Positions 1-10,350 of a stretch of DNA of 64,000 nucleotides are shown one piece after another. The position numbers and the translations under genes are program-made. The stretch comes from Kribbella antiqua. Its GTDB lineage: Bacteria > Actinomycetota > Actinomycetes > Propionibacteriales > Kribbellaceae. The stretch is taken from the NCBI RefSeq assembly GCF_004345665.1, contig NZ_SLWR01000010.1, forward strand, positions 289,686 through 353,685. Direction: 5' to 3'. The notes below the pieces were generated by a model. It was not told the DNA's origin and did not search any database. It worked only from the letters and a program-made list of their open reading frames with translations. The first letter of the stretch is position 1; each line of letters begins with the position of its first letter.

Positions 1-5
1 GGTAG

Positions 6-104
6 GTGCGGTGGGTGCGGTGCGGTGGGTGCGGTGCGGTGCGGTGCGGTGCGGTGCGGTGCGGTGCGGTGCGGTGCGGTGCGGTGCGGTGCGGTGCGGT
101 GCGG
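6..104. repeat. GGTGC pentanucleotide tandem repeat
   Basis: A 5-bp unit (GCGGT/GGTGC) is repeated head to tail. Positions 31-104 are a pure run of nearly 15 copies, and 6-30 hold degenerate copies with extra G bases. It lies downstream of the DUF6351 gene and is not part of any gene I can support. A period of 5 does not keep a reading frame, so copy number may vary by slippage without coding consequence. Confidence 0.9.
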
Positions 105-235
105 CAAGATGATGCGCCCGGGGCGGCGGCTCGATCGCCAACGGGCCGGCGCGGCGAACGGTTGGTCTGATGAAGGCTGATGCAGGCGCCCGGCGAGGGC
201 GGTTCGGTGGCCAGCGGATCGGTGGGGCGAAGGGA

Positions 236-2320
236 TCAGTTGAAGGTGAGCCAGGTGCCGGACAGGGGTTGCTGGCCGATGCCTGGCTTGGTGTAGTCGC
301 AGACGCCGGTCGGGAAGATCGCGTTGAGGCGACTCCACTGGGCGTTGGTCCACGTGACGCCGTACTCGGATCGGATCGGCGGGCGGAGGCGGCATTTGAT
401 GATGTCTGCGGCTACGTCGGCGCCGGCTACCTCGCGGGGGAAGGAGGCGGAGGGGTAGAGCTGTTCGCAGCGGGAGGACGGGTCGCGGTTCAAGGGCTGG
501 GCGATGAAGCCCTCGGGTCCGCGGCAGCCTTCTCGCAAACTCGACGGGCGGGCGGCGACGATCTTGTCGATGCGCGGGCGGGACGAGTCGTCAGCGGCAA
601 GCGTGGTCAGCCACAGATCGAGGGAATCGACAGCGCCCTGCAGGAGCGGGCTCGCCGTACTGAAGAGGCCGTACTGTGCGTTCTCCAGCAGGCTGACCTG
701 GTTGGCGGAGGTGCCATTGGCTTTCTCGAGCCGGGCTCGCATCGAGAAGGTGTGGTAGCGGACGTGGATGTCGCCGTACGGCTGATCGTCGAAGTAGGCG
801 CGGTAGTCGATGATCGGTACGTCGGCCAGCCCTCCGCCGCCGCTTGTCAGCCGGCCGGTCCGGTACGCCGCACGCAACGCGATCGGGTCCGCCACGGTCC
901 GGGCCGGGACGAGGTTGGCATCGGCATCGAACCCGCCGACCCGCTCATTCAAGTCCAGGAACTGTTCCGGCGTGATGACTCCGGACTGCAGGCTTCGCAA
1001 GCCGTACTGGACACCGACGTTGTCCAGCGGCCGCCGTGCGAACCCGGTCGCCGGGTTGGCGCCGTACACGTTGATCGTGTGGTCGTAGACGTCGCACCGG
1101 ACGCCTTCCGGGTTCTGCACCGGGTCGTAGCGCTGCCCGGCGGGGAGGTGGGAGCAATTGCGCCGGGGGTCGATCCGGCCGGCGCTGATCGCCATGCTCG
1201 GCAGGGTCGCGTACGTCGCGAAGCCGGAGACCTGGCGCTTCTGCTCCTGCGTCCACGGGATCGCCGCCCCATCAAAGTAAGCATCCAGCAACCAAGCATC
1301 GCTGATGAACGTGATGGTGCCGAAGCCGACGTCCGGGAACGAGCAGCCGACGATGATGCCGTCGAAGATGCCCGGGTAGTTGTCGGTGATCTGGTGCGCC
1401 TGGTAAGAACCACCCGAGCAGCCGAAGCCGACGGTGAACTCCGGCCGGCCGTAGTGCTCGACGAAGTACTCCTTCGTCATCATCGCCGACTCGGCCGCGG
1501 TCAGGTCGTTGCAGTTCTGGCCGAAGACGTTCAGCGACGACGACATCAACGCGTAGCCGCGCCCGAGCAAGAACGCATCCGTGACTCCGCCGGTCGTGGT
1601 GCCGGAGCGGTACCAACCACCTGCGCATCCGCCGCCTAGCGTGAAGATCGCCCGGCCGTTCCACCCGCTCGATCGCCGTACCGGTGAAGGCTTTGGCTCG
1701 CTCAATGGATCGTGCAGCATGCTCGTCTGTACGACGGCCCGGTTGGCGCTCGCAGTCTCCATCCGTACGACGAACGGCACGCCACTGTCCGTCCGGGCCA
1801 GATCACCTGGGTACGACGTCGCGCCCAAAGGCCAGGCGGCCCACTGATCAGCGGTAGTCCGGTAGAAGTAGTCGGCCCGCGGCGCGACCGTGCAGTCGTC
1901 ATCCAGCGGCTCCCCCAGAGTCCCACCGATCACCGGCACCACAAACGCAGCCGTCTCACACAAGAACGGCTGCTCCTGCGGCCCCGAGAACACCGGCCCT
2001 CGGCGTGGAAAATTGACCACCTCTAGCACCGCCTGCTGCTCACCCGCCGAAGCCCGCAAGGTGTTCGACCCCAGCCGCATCCCGCCGACCAATCCGATCC
2101 CCGCCGTGAACGCCGACGTCACATCCCGCCCGTTCAACGTCACCTGCACCCGACTCGGCCCGGCGACTCGTACGAGCGCATCACCCCCGGACACCATGTC
2201 CGCGCGACCGGACAGGATCTCCAGCCGCAACTCGTCCGACGCCGCGGCCGGTACGGCCGTCGGCAGCAAGACAAGGGCAAGCAGGCAGAACAGCAGACCG
2301 AATACGCGGGAGCGGCTCAC
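236..2320 (-). CDS. secreted DUF6351 family protein
   Basis: 694 residues. The N-terminus is a typical signal peptide (Arg-rich start, hydrophobic core near residues 7-24, Ala-rich cleavage region), so the protein is probably exported. The motif GFGCSGGSYQAHQ in the middle resembles the nucleophile elbow of an alpha/beta hydrolase, and the overall layout (N-terminal beta-rich domain, then hydrolase-like part with many Cys) matches what I know as DUF6351. The GTG start at 2320 is supported by an AGGAGG ribosome binding site a few bases upstream. Substrate is unknown. It is separated from the DUF2550 gene by 69 bp containing a 15-bp dyad, so it probably has its own promoter. Confidence 0.8.
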   Translation of the reverse strand: MSRSRVFGLLFCLLALVLLPTAVPAAASDELRLEILSGRADMVSGGDALVRVAGPSRVQVTLNGRDVTSAFTAGIGLVGGMRLGSNTLRASAGEQQAVLEVVNFPRRGPVFSGPQEQPFLCETAAFVVPVIGGTLGEPLDDDCTVAPRADYFYRTTADQWAAWPLGATSYPGDLARTDSGVPFVVRMETASANRAVVQTSMLHDPLSEPKPSPVRRSSGWNGRAIFTLGGGCAGGWYRSGTTTGGVTDAFLLGRGYALMSSSLNVFGQNCNDLTAAESAMMTKEYFVEHYGRPEFTVGFGCSGGSYQAHQITDNYPGIFDGIIVGCSFPDVGFGTITFISDAWLLDAYFDGAAIPWTQEQKRQVSGFATYATLPSMAISAGRIDPRRNCSHLPAGQRYDPVQNPEGVRCDVYDHTINVYGANPATGFARRPLDNVGVQYGLRSLQSGVITPEQFLDLNERVGGFDADANLVPARTVADPIALRAAYRTGRLTSGGGGLADVPIIDYRAYFDDQPYGDIHVRYHTFSMRARLEKANGTSANQVSLLENAQYGLFSTASPLLQGAVDSLDLWLTTLAADDSSRPRIDKIVAARPSSLREGCRGPEGFIAQPLNRDPSSRCEQLYPSASFPREVAGADVAADIIKCRLRPPIRSEYGVTWTNAQWSRLNAIFPTGVCDYTKPGIGQQPLSGTWLTFN

Positions 2321-2368
2321 TGGTCCTCCTACGCCAGAGGGTGACGACCTCTTACACGCTCTGTACTT

Positions 2369-2383
2369 ACCCAGAATCTGGGT
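2369..2383. promoter_or_regulatory. 15-bp dyad upstream of the DUF6351 gene
   Basis: ACCCAGA-A-TCTGGGT is a near-perfect palindrome about 50 bp upstream of the DUF6351 start codon. A single-base centre is too short for an RNA hairpin loop, so a protein operator is more likely than a terminator. No matching regulator is adjacent. Confidence 0.35.
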
Positions 2384-2389
2384 GGGGAC

Positions 2390-2821
2390 TCAGTGGTAGG
2401 TCTGGCTGCTCGGGGGTGCTGATTCCATCCAGGCCAGGACGCCGGTGAGGGCTTCTTCGGTCATGGCGAAGTGGACGGTGTGGTCGTGGAGCTTGGCGTC
2501 CACGATGACGTGGCCGGCGTACGTCACCAGCGGTTCGTTGCCCATCGGGCGGCGGGTGGTGATGCCTTCCAGCTGGCGGCGGTTGACCACGAGCTTGGGC
2601 CACCAGGCGAGGCTGAAGACCCGGAACCACTGGAGGTCGTCGCCGACGTAGCGGGCCAGGCCGAGGGCCCAGCCGCGGCCGTGATCCTTCTCGGCCAGTT
2701 GGAGGCTGCAATCGAACGTGCCGCCGTCCCTGGACAACCAGCGACGGCGGCACGCGAAGGCGATGATCAGCAGTACGGCGGCAGCAAGACAGACCCCGAC
2801 GACATCGAGGACTACCCTCAT
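2390..2821 (-). CDS. DUF2550 family membrane-anchored protein
   Basis: 143 residues with one N-terminal transmembrane helix (about residues 4-24, ending in Arg-Arg) followed by a soluble domain with WFRVFSLAWWPKLVV in the centre. This matches the actinobacterial DUF2550 family, usually found directly after atpC. Function is unknown; an accessory or co-expressed role with ATP synthase is inference from position. It lies 136 bp after atpC, and that gap contains a possible hairpin terminator, so it may be transcribed partly independently. Confidence 0.85.
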   Translation of the reverse strand: MRVVLDVVGVCLAAAVLLIIAFACRRRWLSRDGGTFDCSLQLAEKDHGRGWALGLARYVGDDLQWFRVFSLAWWPKLVVNRRQLEGITTRRPMGNEPLVTYAGHVIVDAKLHDHTVHFAMTEEALTGVLAWMESAPPSSQTYH

Positions 2822-2915
2822 ACCTTGCCGACCTCATTTCCGGTGCCCGATTGCCGGTACTTGCCCCGGGCACCCCGGAGAACCGTACTGTCAGTGACGA
2901 TATTCGATTATGGCA

Positions 2916-2950
2916 GGTGGGTTCAGGGCCGGTTGCGGCCCCACCCCACC
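2916..2950 (-). terminator. possible terminator after atpC
   Basis: GGGCC (2926-2930) and GGCCC (2937-2941) form a 5-bp stem with a 6-nt loop, and outer GGTGGG/CCCACC segments can extend it. It lies just past the atpC stop. There is no T-tract, as is common in actinomycetes. Confidence 0.4.
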
Positions 2951-2957
2951 GCCGTGG

Positions 2958-3365
2958 TCAGGACGTCTTCTCGGCGGCCTGGACCCGTGCTTCGGCGAGC
3001 CGCACGTCTTCCTGTGCGGCCTCGGTGTCGCTTCCGGTCGCCTGGGCCCGCTCGAGGTCGCGGCGGGCCTCCTCCAGGTCGATGTCGTGCCCCATCTCGG
3101 CGTTCTCGGCCAGGATCGAGACCCGGTCGTTCGCCACCGAGATGAAGCCGTCCGGTGCGGCCGCGACGAAGTACTCGTCGTCGACGGTCCGCACCTGAAC
3201 GGTTCCGGCCTGCAGCAGACCGAGCAGCGGCGCGTGGCCGGGCAGGATGCCCACCTCACCGTCGGTGGTGCGGGCGATGACGATCTTCGCCTGCCCCTGC
3301 CACACGGTCCGCTCGGCAGCGACCAGGGCAACCTCGAGATGCTTGCCGCTGGTTTCGTCAGCCAT
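2958..3365 (-). CDS. atpC: F1Fo ATP synthase epsilon subunit
   Basis: 135 residues. The N-terminal beta-sandwich includes GEVGILPGHAPLLGLL, the family signature, and is followed by a C-terminal helical hairpin (LEEARRDLERA). Epsilon sits on the central stalk with gamma and couples or inhibits rotation. The ATG start overlaps the atpD stop by one base (TGATG), so translation is coupled. It is the last F1 gene of the operon. Confidence 0.97.
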   Translation of the reverse strand: MADETSGKHLEVALVAAERTVWQGQAKIVIARTTDGEVGILPGHAPLLGLLQAGTVQVRTVDDEYFVAAAPDGFISVANDRVSILAENAEMGHDIDLEEARRDLERAQATGSDTEAAQEDVRLAEARVQAAEKTS

Positions 3366-4828
3366 CAGTTGTCCTTCTGGAGCTCAGCCCACTTTTTCTC
3401 GACGTCGTCGAGCGAACCGACGTTGAAGAACGCCTGCTCGGCGATGTGGTCGCACTCGCCTTCGGTGATCTTCTTGAAGGACTCGATGGTGTCCTTCAGC
3501 GGCACGGTGGAGCCCGGGATGTTGGTGAACTTCTCCGCCATGTAGGTGTTCTGGGAGAGGAACTGCTCGATCCGGCGCGCGCGGGCGACGGTGATCTTGT
3601 CCTCTTCGGAGAGCTCGTCCACACCGAGGATGGCGATGATGTCCTGCAGTTCCTTGTTCTTCTGCAGGATCTGCTTCACCCGGACGGCCACGTCGTAGTG
3701 CTCCTGGCCGATGTACTGCGGGTCGAGGATCCGCGACGTGGAGGTCAGCGGGTCGACGGCCGGGTACAGACCACGCGACGCGATGTCACGGGACAGCTCG
3801 GTGGTCGCGTCCAGGTGGGCGAAGGTGGTCGCCGGCGCCGGGTCGGTGTAGTCGTCCGCGGGCACGTAGATCGCCTGCATCGAGGTGATCGAGTGACCCC
3901 GGGTCGAGGTGATCCGCTCCTGCAGCACACCCATCTCGTCGGCCAGGTTCGGCTGGTAACCCACGGCCGACGGCATCCGGCCGAGCAGCGTGGAGACCTC
4001 GGAACCGGCCTGGGTGAACCGGAAGATGTTGTCGATGAAGAGCAGCACGTCCTGCTCCTTGACGTCGCGGAAGTACTCCGCCATCGTCAGCGCCGACAGC
4101 GCGACCCGCAGGCGGGTGCCCGGCGGCTCGTCCATCTGACCGAAGACCAGCGCGGTGTCCTTGAAGACGCCGGCCTCTTCCATCTCGTTGATCAGGTCGT
4201 TGCCCTCACGGGTCCGCTCGCCCACGCCGGCGAACACCGACGTACCACCGAAGTTGTGGGCAATCCGGTAGATCATCTCCTGGATCAGAACCGTCTTGCC
4301 GACACCCGCACCGCCGAACAGGCCGATCTTGCCACCCTGCACGTAGGGCGTAAGCAGGTCGAGCACCTTGATGCCGGTCTCGAGCATCTCGGTCTTCGAC
4401 TCGAGCTGGTCGAAGGCCGGCGCCTTGCGGTGGATCGGCCAGCGCTCGGCGATCTCGAACTCGGACTCGTCCTGGTTCAGGCACTTGCCGGTGACGGACC
4501 AGACCCGACCCTTGGTGACGTCACCGACGGGGACAGAGATCGCCGCGCCGGTGTCGCGCACCTCGACGCCGCGGACCAGGCCGTCGGTCGGCTTCATCGA
4601 GATGGCGCGGATGATGTTGTCACCGACGTGCAGGGCCACCTCGAGGGTGATGGTCTGGGTGCTGTCGCCCAGGGTGATGTCCACCTCGAGCGCGTTGTAC
4701 ATCTCCGGCATCGCGTCCACTGGGAACTCGACGTCGACGACCGGGCCGATCACCCGGGCGACGCGACCGATGCCGGCGGCACCAGCCTCGTTGTTCTTCT
4801 CGGTAACCGTGGCAGTCATCTCTCTCAC
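3365..4828 (-). CDS. atpD: F1Fo ATP synthase beta subunit
   Basis: 487 residues. This is the catalytic subunit of the F1 head, making ATP from ADP and Pi. The Walker A motif GGAGVGKT is at about residues 172-179, followed by the catalytic GERTREGND region and the LFIDNIFRFTQAG Walker B region. The GTG at 4828 overlaps the atpG stop (GTGA, 4 bp); an in-frame ATG three codons later (4819) is a possible alternative, and neither has a clearly better ribosome binding site. Confidence 0.98.
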   Translation of the reverse strand: MREMTATVTEKNNEAGAAGIGRVARVIGPVVDVEFPVDAMPEMYNALEVDITLGDSTQTITLEVALHVGDNIIRAISMKPTDGLVRGVEVRDTGAAISVPVGDVTKGRVWSVTGKCLNQDESEFEIAERWPIHRKAPAFDQLESKTEMLETGIKVLDLLTPYVQGGKIGLFGGAGVGKTVLIQEMIYRIAHNFGGTSVFAGVGERTREGNDLINEMEEAGVFKDTALVFGQMDEPPGTRLRVALSALTMAEYFRDVKEQDVLLFIDNIFRFTQAGSEVSTLLGRMPSAVGYQPNLADEMGVLQERITSTRGHSITSMQAIYVPADDYTDPAPATTFAHLDATTELSRDIASRGLYPAVDPLTSTSRILDPQYIGQEHYDVAVRVKQILQKNKELQDIIAILGVDELSEEDKITVARARRIEQFLSQNTYMAEKFTNIPGSTVPLKDTIESFKKITEGECDHIAEQAFFNVGSLDDVEKKWAELQKDN

Positions 4829-5736
4829 TCGCTCCCGGCGTTCGCGTCGGCCAGCGCGCTGGCGCCACCGACGATCTCGCTGATTTCCTGGGTAATTTGG
4901 GCCTGGCGGGCCTGGTTCAGGTCCCGCGTCAGCTTCTCGATCAAGTCCTGCGCGTTGTCGGTCGCCGACTTCATCGCGCGCTGCCGGTTGGCCAGCTCGG
5001 AGGCCGCCGCCTGCAGCATGCAGTAGTGGATCCGGCTGGCGACGTACTTCGGCAGCAGGCCGTCGAGCACCTCCTCGGCGGATGGTTCGAACTCGTACAG
5101 CGGCAGCACCTCGTCCGCCGCCGGCGGCTCCTCGCCCTCGATGACCTCCAGCGGCAGCAGCCGGATCACGTCCGTGCGCTGGGTCAGCATCGACACGAAC
5201 CGGGTGAAGACGATGTGGATCTCGTCCACACCGCCCTCCTCGGTCGGGGTCAGGAACGCCTCGATCAACGCGTCGGCGATCTCCCGGGCCCGGGCGAAGT
5301 TCGGGCTGTCGGAGTCACCGCTCCACGACTGCGCGACCTCGCGCTGCCGGAAGGTGTAGTACGCGATGCCTTTGCGGCCGCTGAGGTACGGGACGATCTC
5401 CTTCTCGTCCTCGCGCAGCAACTGGTTCAGCCGCTCACCTTCGCGGATCACGTTGGCCGAGTAGGCACCGGCCTGACCGCGGTCGGAGGTGATCAGCAGC
5501 ACCGCGGCGCGCCGCGGGTTCTCCTTCTCGGTGGTCAGCGGGTGGTCGACGTTCGAGAACGTCGCCACCGCCGACACAGCACGGGTGAGCTCACGCGCGT
5601 ACGGACCGGCCGCCTGGGCGCGCTGCTGCGCCTTGACGATCCGGGACGCCGCGATGAGCTCCATCGCGCGGGTGAGTTTCTTGATCGTCGAGACCGAGGC
5701 CTTGCGATCGCGAAGCTCCCGCAGACTAGCTGGCAC
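4825..5736 (-). CDS. atpG: F1Fo ATP synthase gamma subunit
   Basis: 303 residues. The protein starts with the conserved gamma helix (LRELRDRKASVSTIKKLT) and ends with the C-terminal helix containing QAAASELANRQRAMKSAT. The two helices form the rotating coiled coil inside alpha3beta3. A GTG start is used, 6 bp after the atpA stop, and its stop overlaps the atpD start. An acidic insertion near residues 190-215 is typical of actinobacterial gamma subunits. Confidence 0.97.
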   Translation of the reverse strand: MPASLRELRDRKASVSTIKKLTRAMELIAASRIVKAQQRAQAAGPYARELTRAVSAVATFSNVDHPLTTEKENPRRAAVLLITSDRGQAGAYSANVIREGERLNQLLREDEKEIVPYLSGRKGIAYYTFRQREVAQSWSGDSDSPNFARAREIADALIEAFLTPTEEGGVDEIHIVFTRFVSMLTQRTDVIRLLPLEVIEGEEPPAADEVLPLYEFEPSAEEVLDGLLPKYVASRIHYCMLQAAASELANRQRAMKSATDNAQDLIEKLTRDLNQARQAQITQEISEIVGGASALADANAGSE

Positions 5737-5742
5737 GGTCGA

Positions 5743-7380
<1,638 letters not shown>

Positions 7381-7467
7381 GCTGTATTCCTGCTTCCTTG
7401 ACCTTGCTGGCCTGTTGTTGGCTCTAAAGGCTTGCTGACCCTTAGCGCCTTGCTATGTCGTTAGGGG

Positions 7468-8265
7468 TCAGCCCGCGATGCGCCGCTGCGCCTCGTCGAG
7501 CCTGGCCGCGATGGTTCCGTCGATGACCTCGTCGCCGATGTCCACCCGGACACCGCCGACGACGCCTCTGTCGACGATCACGTTCAGCTGGATGTCCCGG
7601 CCGTACTGGCGGCCGAGCACCTCGGCCAGCCGGGTGCGGTCGGCCTCCGACAGGTCGGTGGCGACCCGCACGGTGGCGATGCTGGCGTTGCGCCGGGCCG
7701 CCGCCGCGACCATGTAGGCCCGCATCGAGGCCGCAAAGTGACGGCCCCGGCCGTCCACCGCGCGCTCGACCAGCCGCACGGTGACCGCGTCGGCCTTGCC
7801 CTGCAGCAAGCCGTGGATCAGCTGCTGCCGCAAGCCGACCGGGATGCTCCGGTCACTCAGCTTGTCGCTCAGCGCCCGCTCGGCCACGACCACCCGGTCC
7901 AGGCGGAACAGCTCGTCCTCGAGATCGTCAAGCTTGCGCCGGCCGTCGGCGTACGCCACGTCGGCCTCGACGCTCAGCTGCTCCAGCGCGTCGCCGAGGT
8001 CGCGGCCGCTGACCCAGCGGCCGGCCACGGCGGCGGTCAGGATCTCCTGCGCCTGGGCGGAGATCTTGCCGCTGAACAACTGCCCGGCCAGGCGAGTGCG
8101 GGCCTCGGTCGGGCGAGCCGGGTCGGTCAGGGCCCGCCGGAGCGAGCCGTTACCGTCCAGCACCTTGGCGATCGAGAACAGCTCGGTGCCCAGCTCCTCG
8201 GTCACGCTGACACTCGCCAGGGCCTCCTCGGCCCGGGCGAGTGATTCGTGCGAAGCGCCGCGCAT
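7468..8265 (-). CDS. atpH: F1Fo ATP synthase delta subunit
   Basis: 265 residues. It carries the OSCP/delta fold: an N-terminal helical bundle and the C-terminal motif GVVGGVRVDIGDEVIDGT that packs on the peripheral stalk. It links F1 to subunit b. Its length is close to the 270 residues common in non-mycobacterial actinomycetes. The ATG overlaps the atpF stop by one base, indicating translational coupling. Confidence 0.97.
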   Translation of the reverse strand: MRGASHESLARAEEALASVSVTEELGTELFSIAKVLDGNGSLRRALTDPARPTEARTRLAGQLFSGKISAQAQEILTAAVAGRWVSGRDLGDALEQLSVEADVAYADGRRKLDDLEDELFRLDRVVVAERALSDKLSDRSIPVGLRQQLIHGLLQGKADAVTVRLVERAVDGRGRHFAASMRAYMVAAAARRNASIATVRVATDLSEADRTRLAEVLGRQYGRDIQLNVIVDRGVVGGVRVDIGDEVIDGTIAARLDEAQRRIAG

Positions 8266-8834
8266 CAGCCGTCCGTTCCGACGGCCTGACGAGCGGACTC
8301 CGACGCCTCCAGGTCCGCCAGGAACCGCTCGACGGTGCGACGCTGGCGCGCCTCGTCCTCGAGCGACTCACCGACGATCCGGCCCGCCAGCGTGGTCGCC
8401 ATGGTGCCGACCTCGCTGCGCAGCGAGGCGACCGCCTGGGCCCGCTCGGCGTCGATCTGGGTCCGCGCGTGCGCGACGATCCGGTCGGCCTCGACGACCG
8501 CCTTCTCGCGCATCTCCGCCATGATCTGCGCACCCTGCTCCCGCGCATCCTCACGGATCCGCGCAGCTTCCTGCCGGGCCTCGGCCAGCTGCGCGTTGTA
8601 CTTCTCCAGGGCCGCCTTCGCCTCGGCCTGGGCCTGCTTGGCCTCGTTCATCCCGCCTTCGATCGCCGCGGTCCGATCGGCGTACGCCTTCTCGAACTTG
8701 GGAACGACGACCTTGGCGAAGGCGATGGCCAGCAGGACCAGGAAGACGAAGCCGAAGATGATCTCAGCCGTGTGCGGCAGCAGCGGGTTGGCTTCCTCGC
8801 CCGCCTCCGTCAGCGGAAGCACCATCGTCAACAT
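8265..8834 (-). CDS. atpF: F1Fo ATP synthase b subunit
   Basis: 189 residues. One transmembrane helix (about residues 22-44) is followed by a long Ala/Glu/Arg-rich coiled coil (NEAKQAQAEAKAALEKYN onward), the peripheral stalk. The ATG at 8834 is preceded by AGGA at good spacing. It is a single b gene; no b' or b-delta fusion is present. Confidence 0.97.
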   Translation of the reverse strand: MLTMVLPLTEAGEEANPLLPHTAEIIFGFVFLVLLAIAFAKVVVPKFEKAYADRTAAIEGGMNEAKQAQAEAKAALEKYNAQLAEARQEAARIREDAREQGAQIMAEMREKAVVEADRIVAHARTQIDAERAQAVASLRSEVGTMATTLAGRIVGESLEDEARQRRTVERFLADLEASESARQAVGTDG

Positions 8835-8864
8835 GTCTGAGTCCTGTCAGTCAGAGGGAGTGGA

Positions 8865-9095
8865 TCAGGCGCCCGAGCGGAAGACGAAGGCCAGAGCGAT
8901 ACCGATGATCGCCAGCACCTCGGTCACGCCGAAGCCGATCCAAGCGATCGACTGCAGCTTGCTCTGAGCCTCGGGCTGACGCGCGGTGCCGTTGATCACG
9001 GCGGCGAAGATCAGACCGACGCCGACGCCCGGGCCGATCGCGGCGAGGCCGTAGCCCAGTACTGCGATGTTGCCGGAAATCTCCAGTGCGGTCAT
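8865..9095 (-). CDS. atpE: F1Fo ATP synthase c subunit
   Basis: 76 residues in two transmembrane helices joined by the polar loop ARQPEAQ (residues 38-44). The proton-carrying acidic residue is Glu59 in GVTEVLAII. It forms the rotor ring in the membrane. The surroundings of the carboxylate (GFGVTEV) lack the polar residues usual for Na+ binding, so a proton-driven enzyme is inferred. An AAAGGA ribosome binding site precedes the ATG. Confidence 0.98.
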   Translation of the reverse strand: MTALEISGNIAVLGYGLAAIGPGVGVGLIFAAVINGTARQPEAQSKLQSIAWIGFGVTEVLAIIGIALAFVFRSGA

Positions 9096-9176
9096 TGCAG
9101 TGTGTTCCTTTCGGTACGGATAGCGGCTATCCGGGTTTCCGTTACTACGGGTCTAGGGGTACTGCGGTACTGCGGA

Positions 9177-9959
9177 TCAGTGGTCTTCGGCGATGGCGCT
9201 GCCGATGTACTGCGCGGTCAGCACGACGAAGATGTAGGCCTGGATGCACTGGACGAACAGCTCCAGTCCGGCGATCGCGATGCCCATCAGGAAGGTCACG
9301 ACGCCGACCCCGGCCAGGCCGATGCTGCCGGCCTCGAAGACCATGTACTCGCCGCCGAGGACGAACACCAGCAGCAGGATGTGGCCGGCGAACATGTTCG
9401 CGAACAACCGCAGACTCAGCGAGACCGGCCGCACCAGGATGTTCGAGATGAACTCGATCGGGATCATCAGCGGCATCAGCCAGGCCGGCACCCCGGCCGG
9501 CATCGTCTGGTGCTTGAAGTAGCCCCAGGCGCCGTGCTTCCTGATGCCGACCGCGTTGTAGATGACCCAGCTCATGATCGCGGCCACATAGGCCCAGCCG
9601 ACATGGCTGAAGGTCGGGAACTGGATCAGCGGAACGGTCGCGGCGACGTTGTTCAGCAAGATGAAGAAGAACAGGCCGGTCAGGTACGGCACGTACTTCA
9701 TGTACTCGGCGCTGCCGATCGCGTCGCGGGCGATCGAGTTGCGGACGAAGTTGTACCCGAGCTCGCCGGCGAACTGCAGCTTGCTGGGAACAACCGCGGC
9801 CTTACGGGACGCACCCCAGAAGAACCAGACGATCACCACGACGGACAGCGCGGCGACCAGGACCGGCTTGGTGAACCAGTCGACGCCGTCGATGATCGGC
9901 AGGGTGTCGAAACTCTCGGGACCGGGCGGGGTGAACTCGGTCGGAACGCCGGCAATCAC
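9177..9959 (-). CDS. atpB: F1Fo ATP synthase a subunit
   Basis: 260 residues with five to six transmembrane helices. The essential arginine of the proton channel is in SLSLRLFANMFAGH. It forms the half-channels against the c ring. I place the start at GTG 9959 because AGAGGAGA stands right upstream; a longer frame opening at TTG 10004 would add 15 residues that look non-coding. An 81-bp gap separates it from atpE. Confidence 0.96.
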   Translation of the reverse strand: MIAGVPTEFTPPGPESFDTLPIIDGVDWFTKPVLVAALSVVVIVWFFWGASRKAAVVPSKLQFAGELGYNFVRNSIARDAIGSAEYMKYVPYLTGLFFFILLNNVAATVPLIQFPTFSHVGWAYVAAIMSWVIYNAVGIRKHGAWGYFKHQTMPAGVPAWLMPLMIPIEFISNILVRPVSLSLRLFANMFAGHILLLVFVLGGEYMVFEAGSIGLAGVGVVTFLMGIAIAGLELFVQCIQAYIFVVLTAQYIGSAIAEDH

Positions 9960-10065
9960 CGGGTCTCCTCTCGCGTCGTGCTCAAGTCGGACGCCTTGTA
10001 GCAAAGGGCAGGGCGGCTCAGGGCATGGCGGTCAACAACGTCAGACCCGGCAGGGAACGAAGGAA

Positions 10066-10311
10066 CTAGGACTTCGACCCGTACCGGAAGTGCAGCAGCG
10101 CAATGGTGAGCCCGGCACCGAGGACGATGCCCACCGGAAGCAAGAACTGGGTGCCGAACAAGCGATCCAGCCCGAACCCGATGCCGCCGTACACCACGAC
10201 ACCGCCGATCAAGTAGGACAGGACCCGCCAGCCGTCGCCCGCGTTCGGGGGTGATGGCTTCGGATCCTGATGCTCGCTCATTGGCACCCGAAACGTACCA
10301 GTCGTCGACAT
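10066..10311 (-). CDS. AtpZ/AtpI-like two-helix membrane protein
   Basis: At most 81 residues (70 if ATG 10281 is used; neither start has a clear ribosome binding site). Two hydrophobic helices (VLSYLIGGVVVYGGIGFGLD and LLPVGIVLGAGLTIALLHF) match the AtpZ/AtpI pattern of small proteins encoded before atpB. Such proteins are linked to assembly of the c ring or to ion supply of the synthase. Expression with the atp operon is inferred from strand and spacing. Confidence 0.75.
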   Translation of the reverse strand: MSTTGTFRVPMSEHQDPKPSPPNAGDGWRVLSYLIGGVVVYGGIGFGLDRLFGTQFLLPVGIVLGAGLTIALLHFRYGSKS

Positions 10312-10350
10312 GTGCGGTCACATTGGCCCCCACCGCATTACCGTGGGTGC

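Noticed and set aside
6..104. CRISPR array or origin iterons at the left edge
   Set aside because: The period is 5 bp with no spacers and no replication gene nearby; it is a simple microsatellite.
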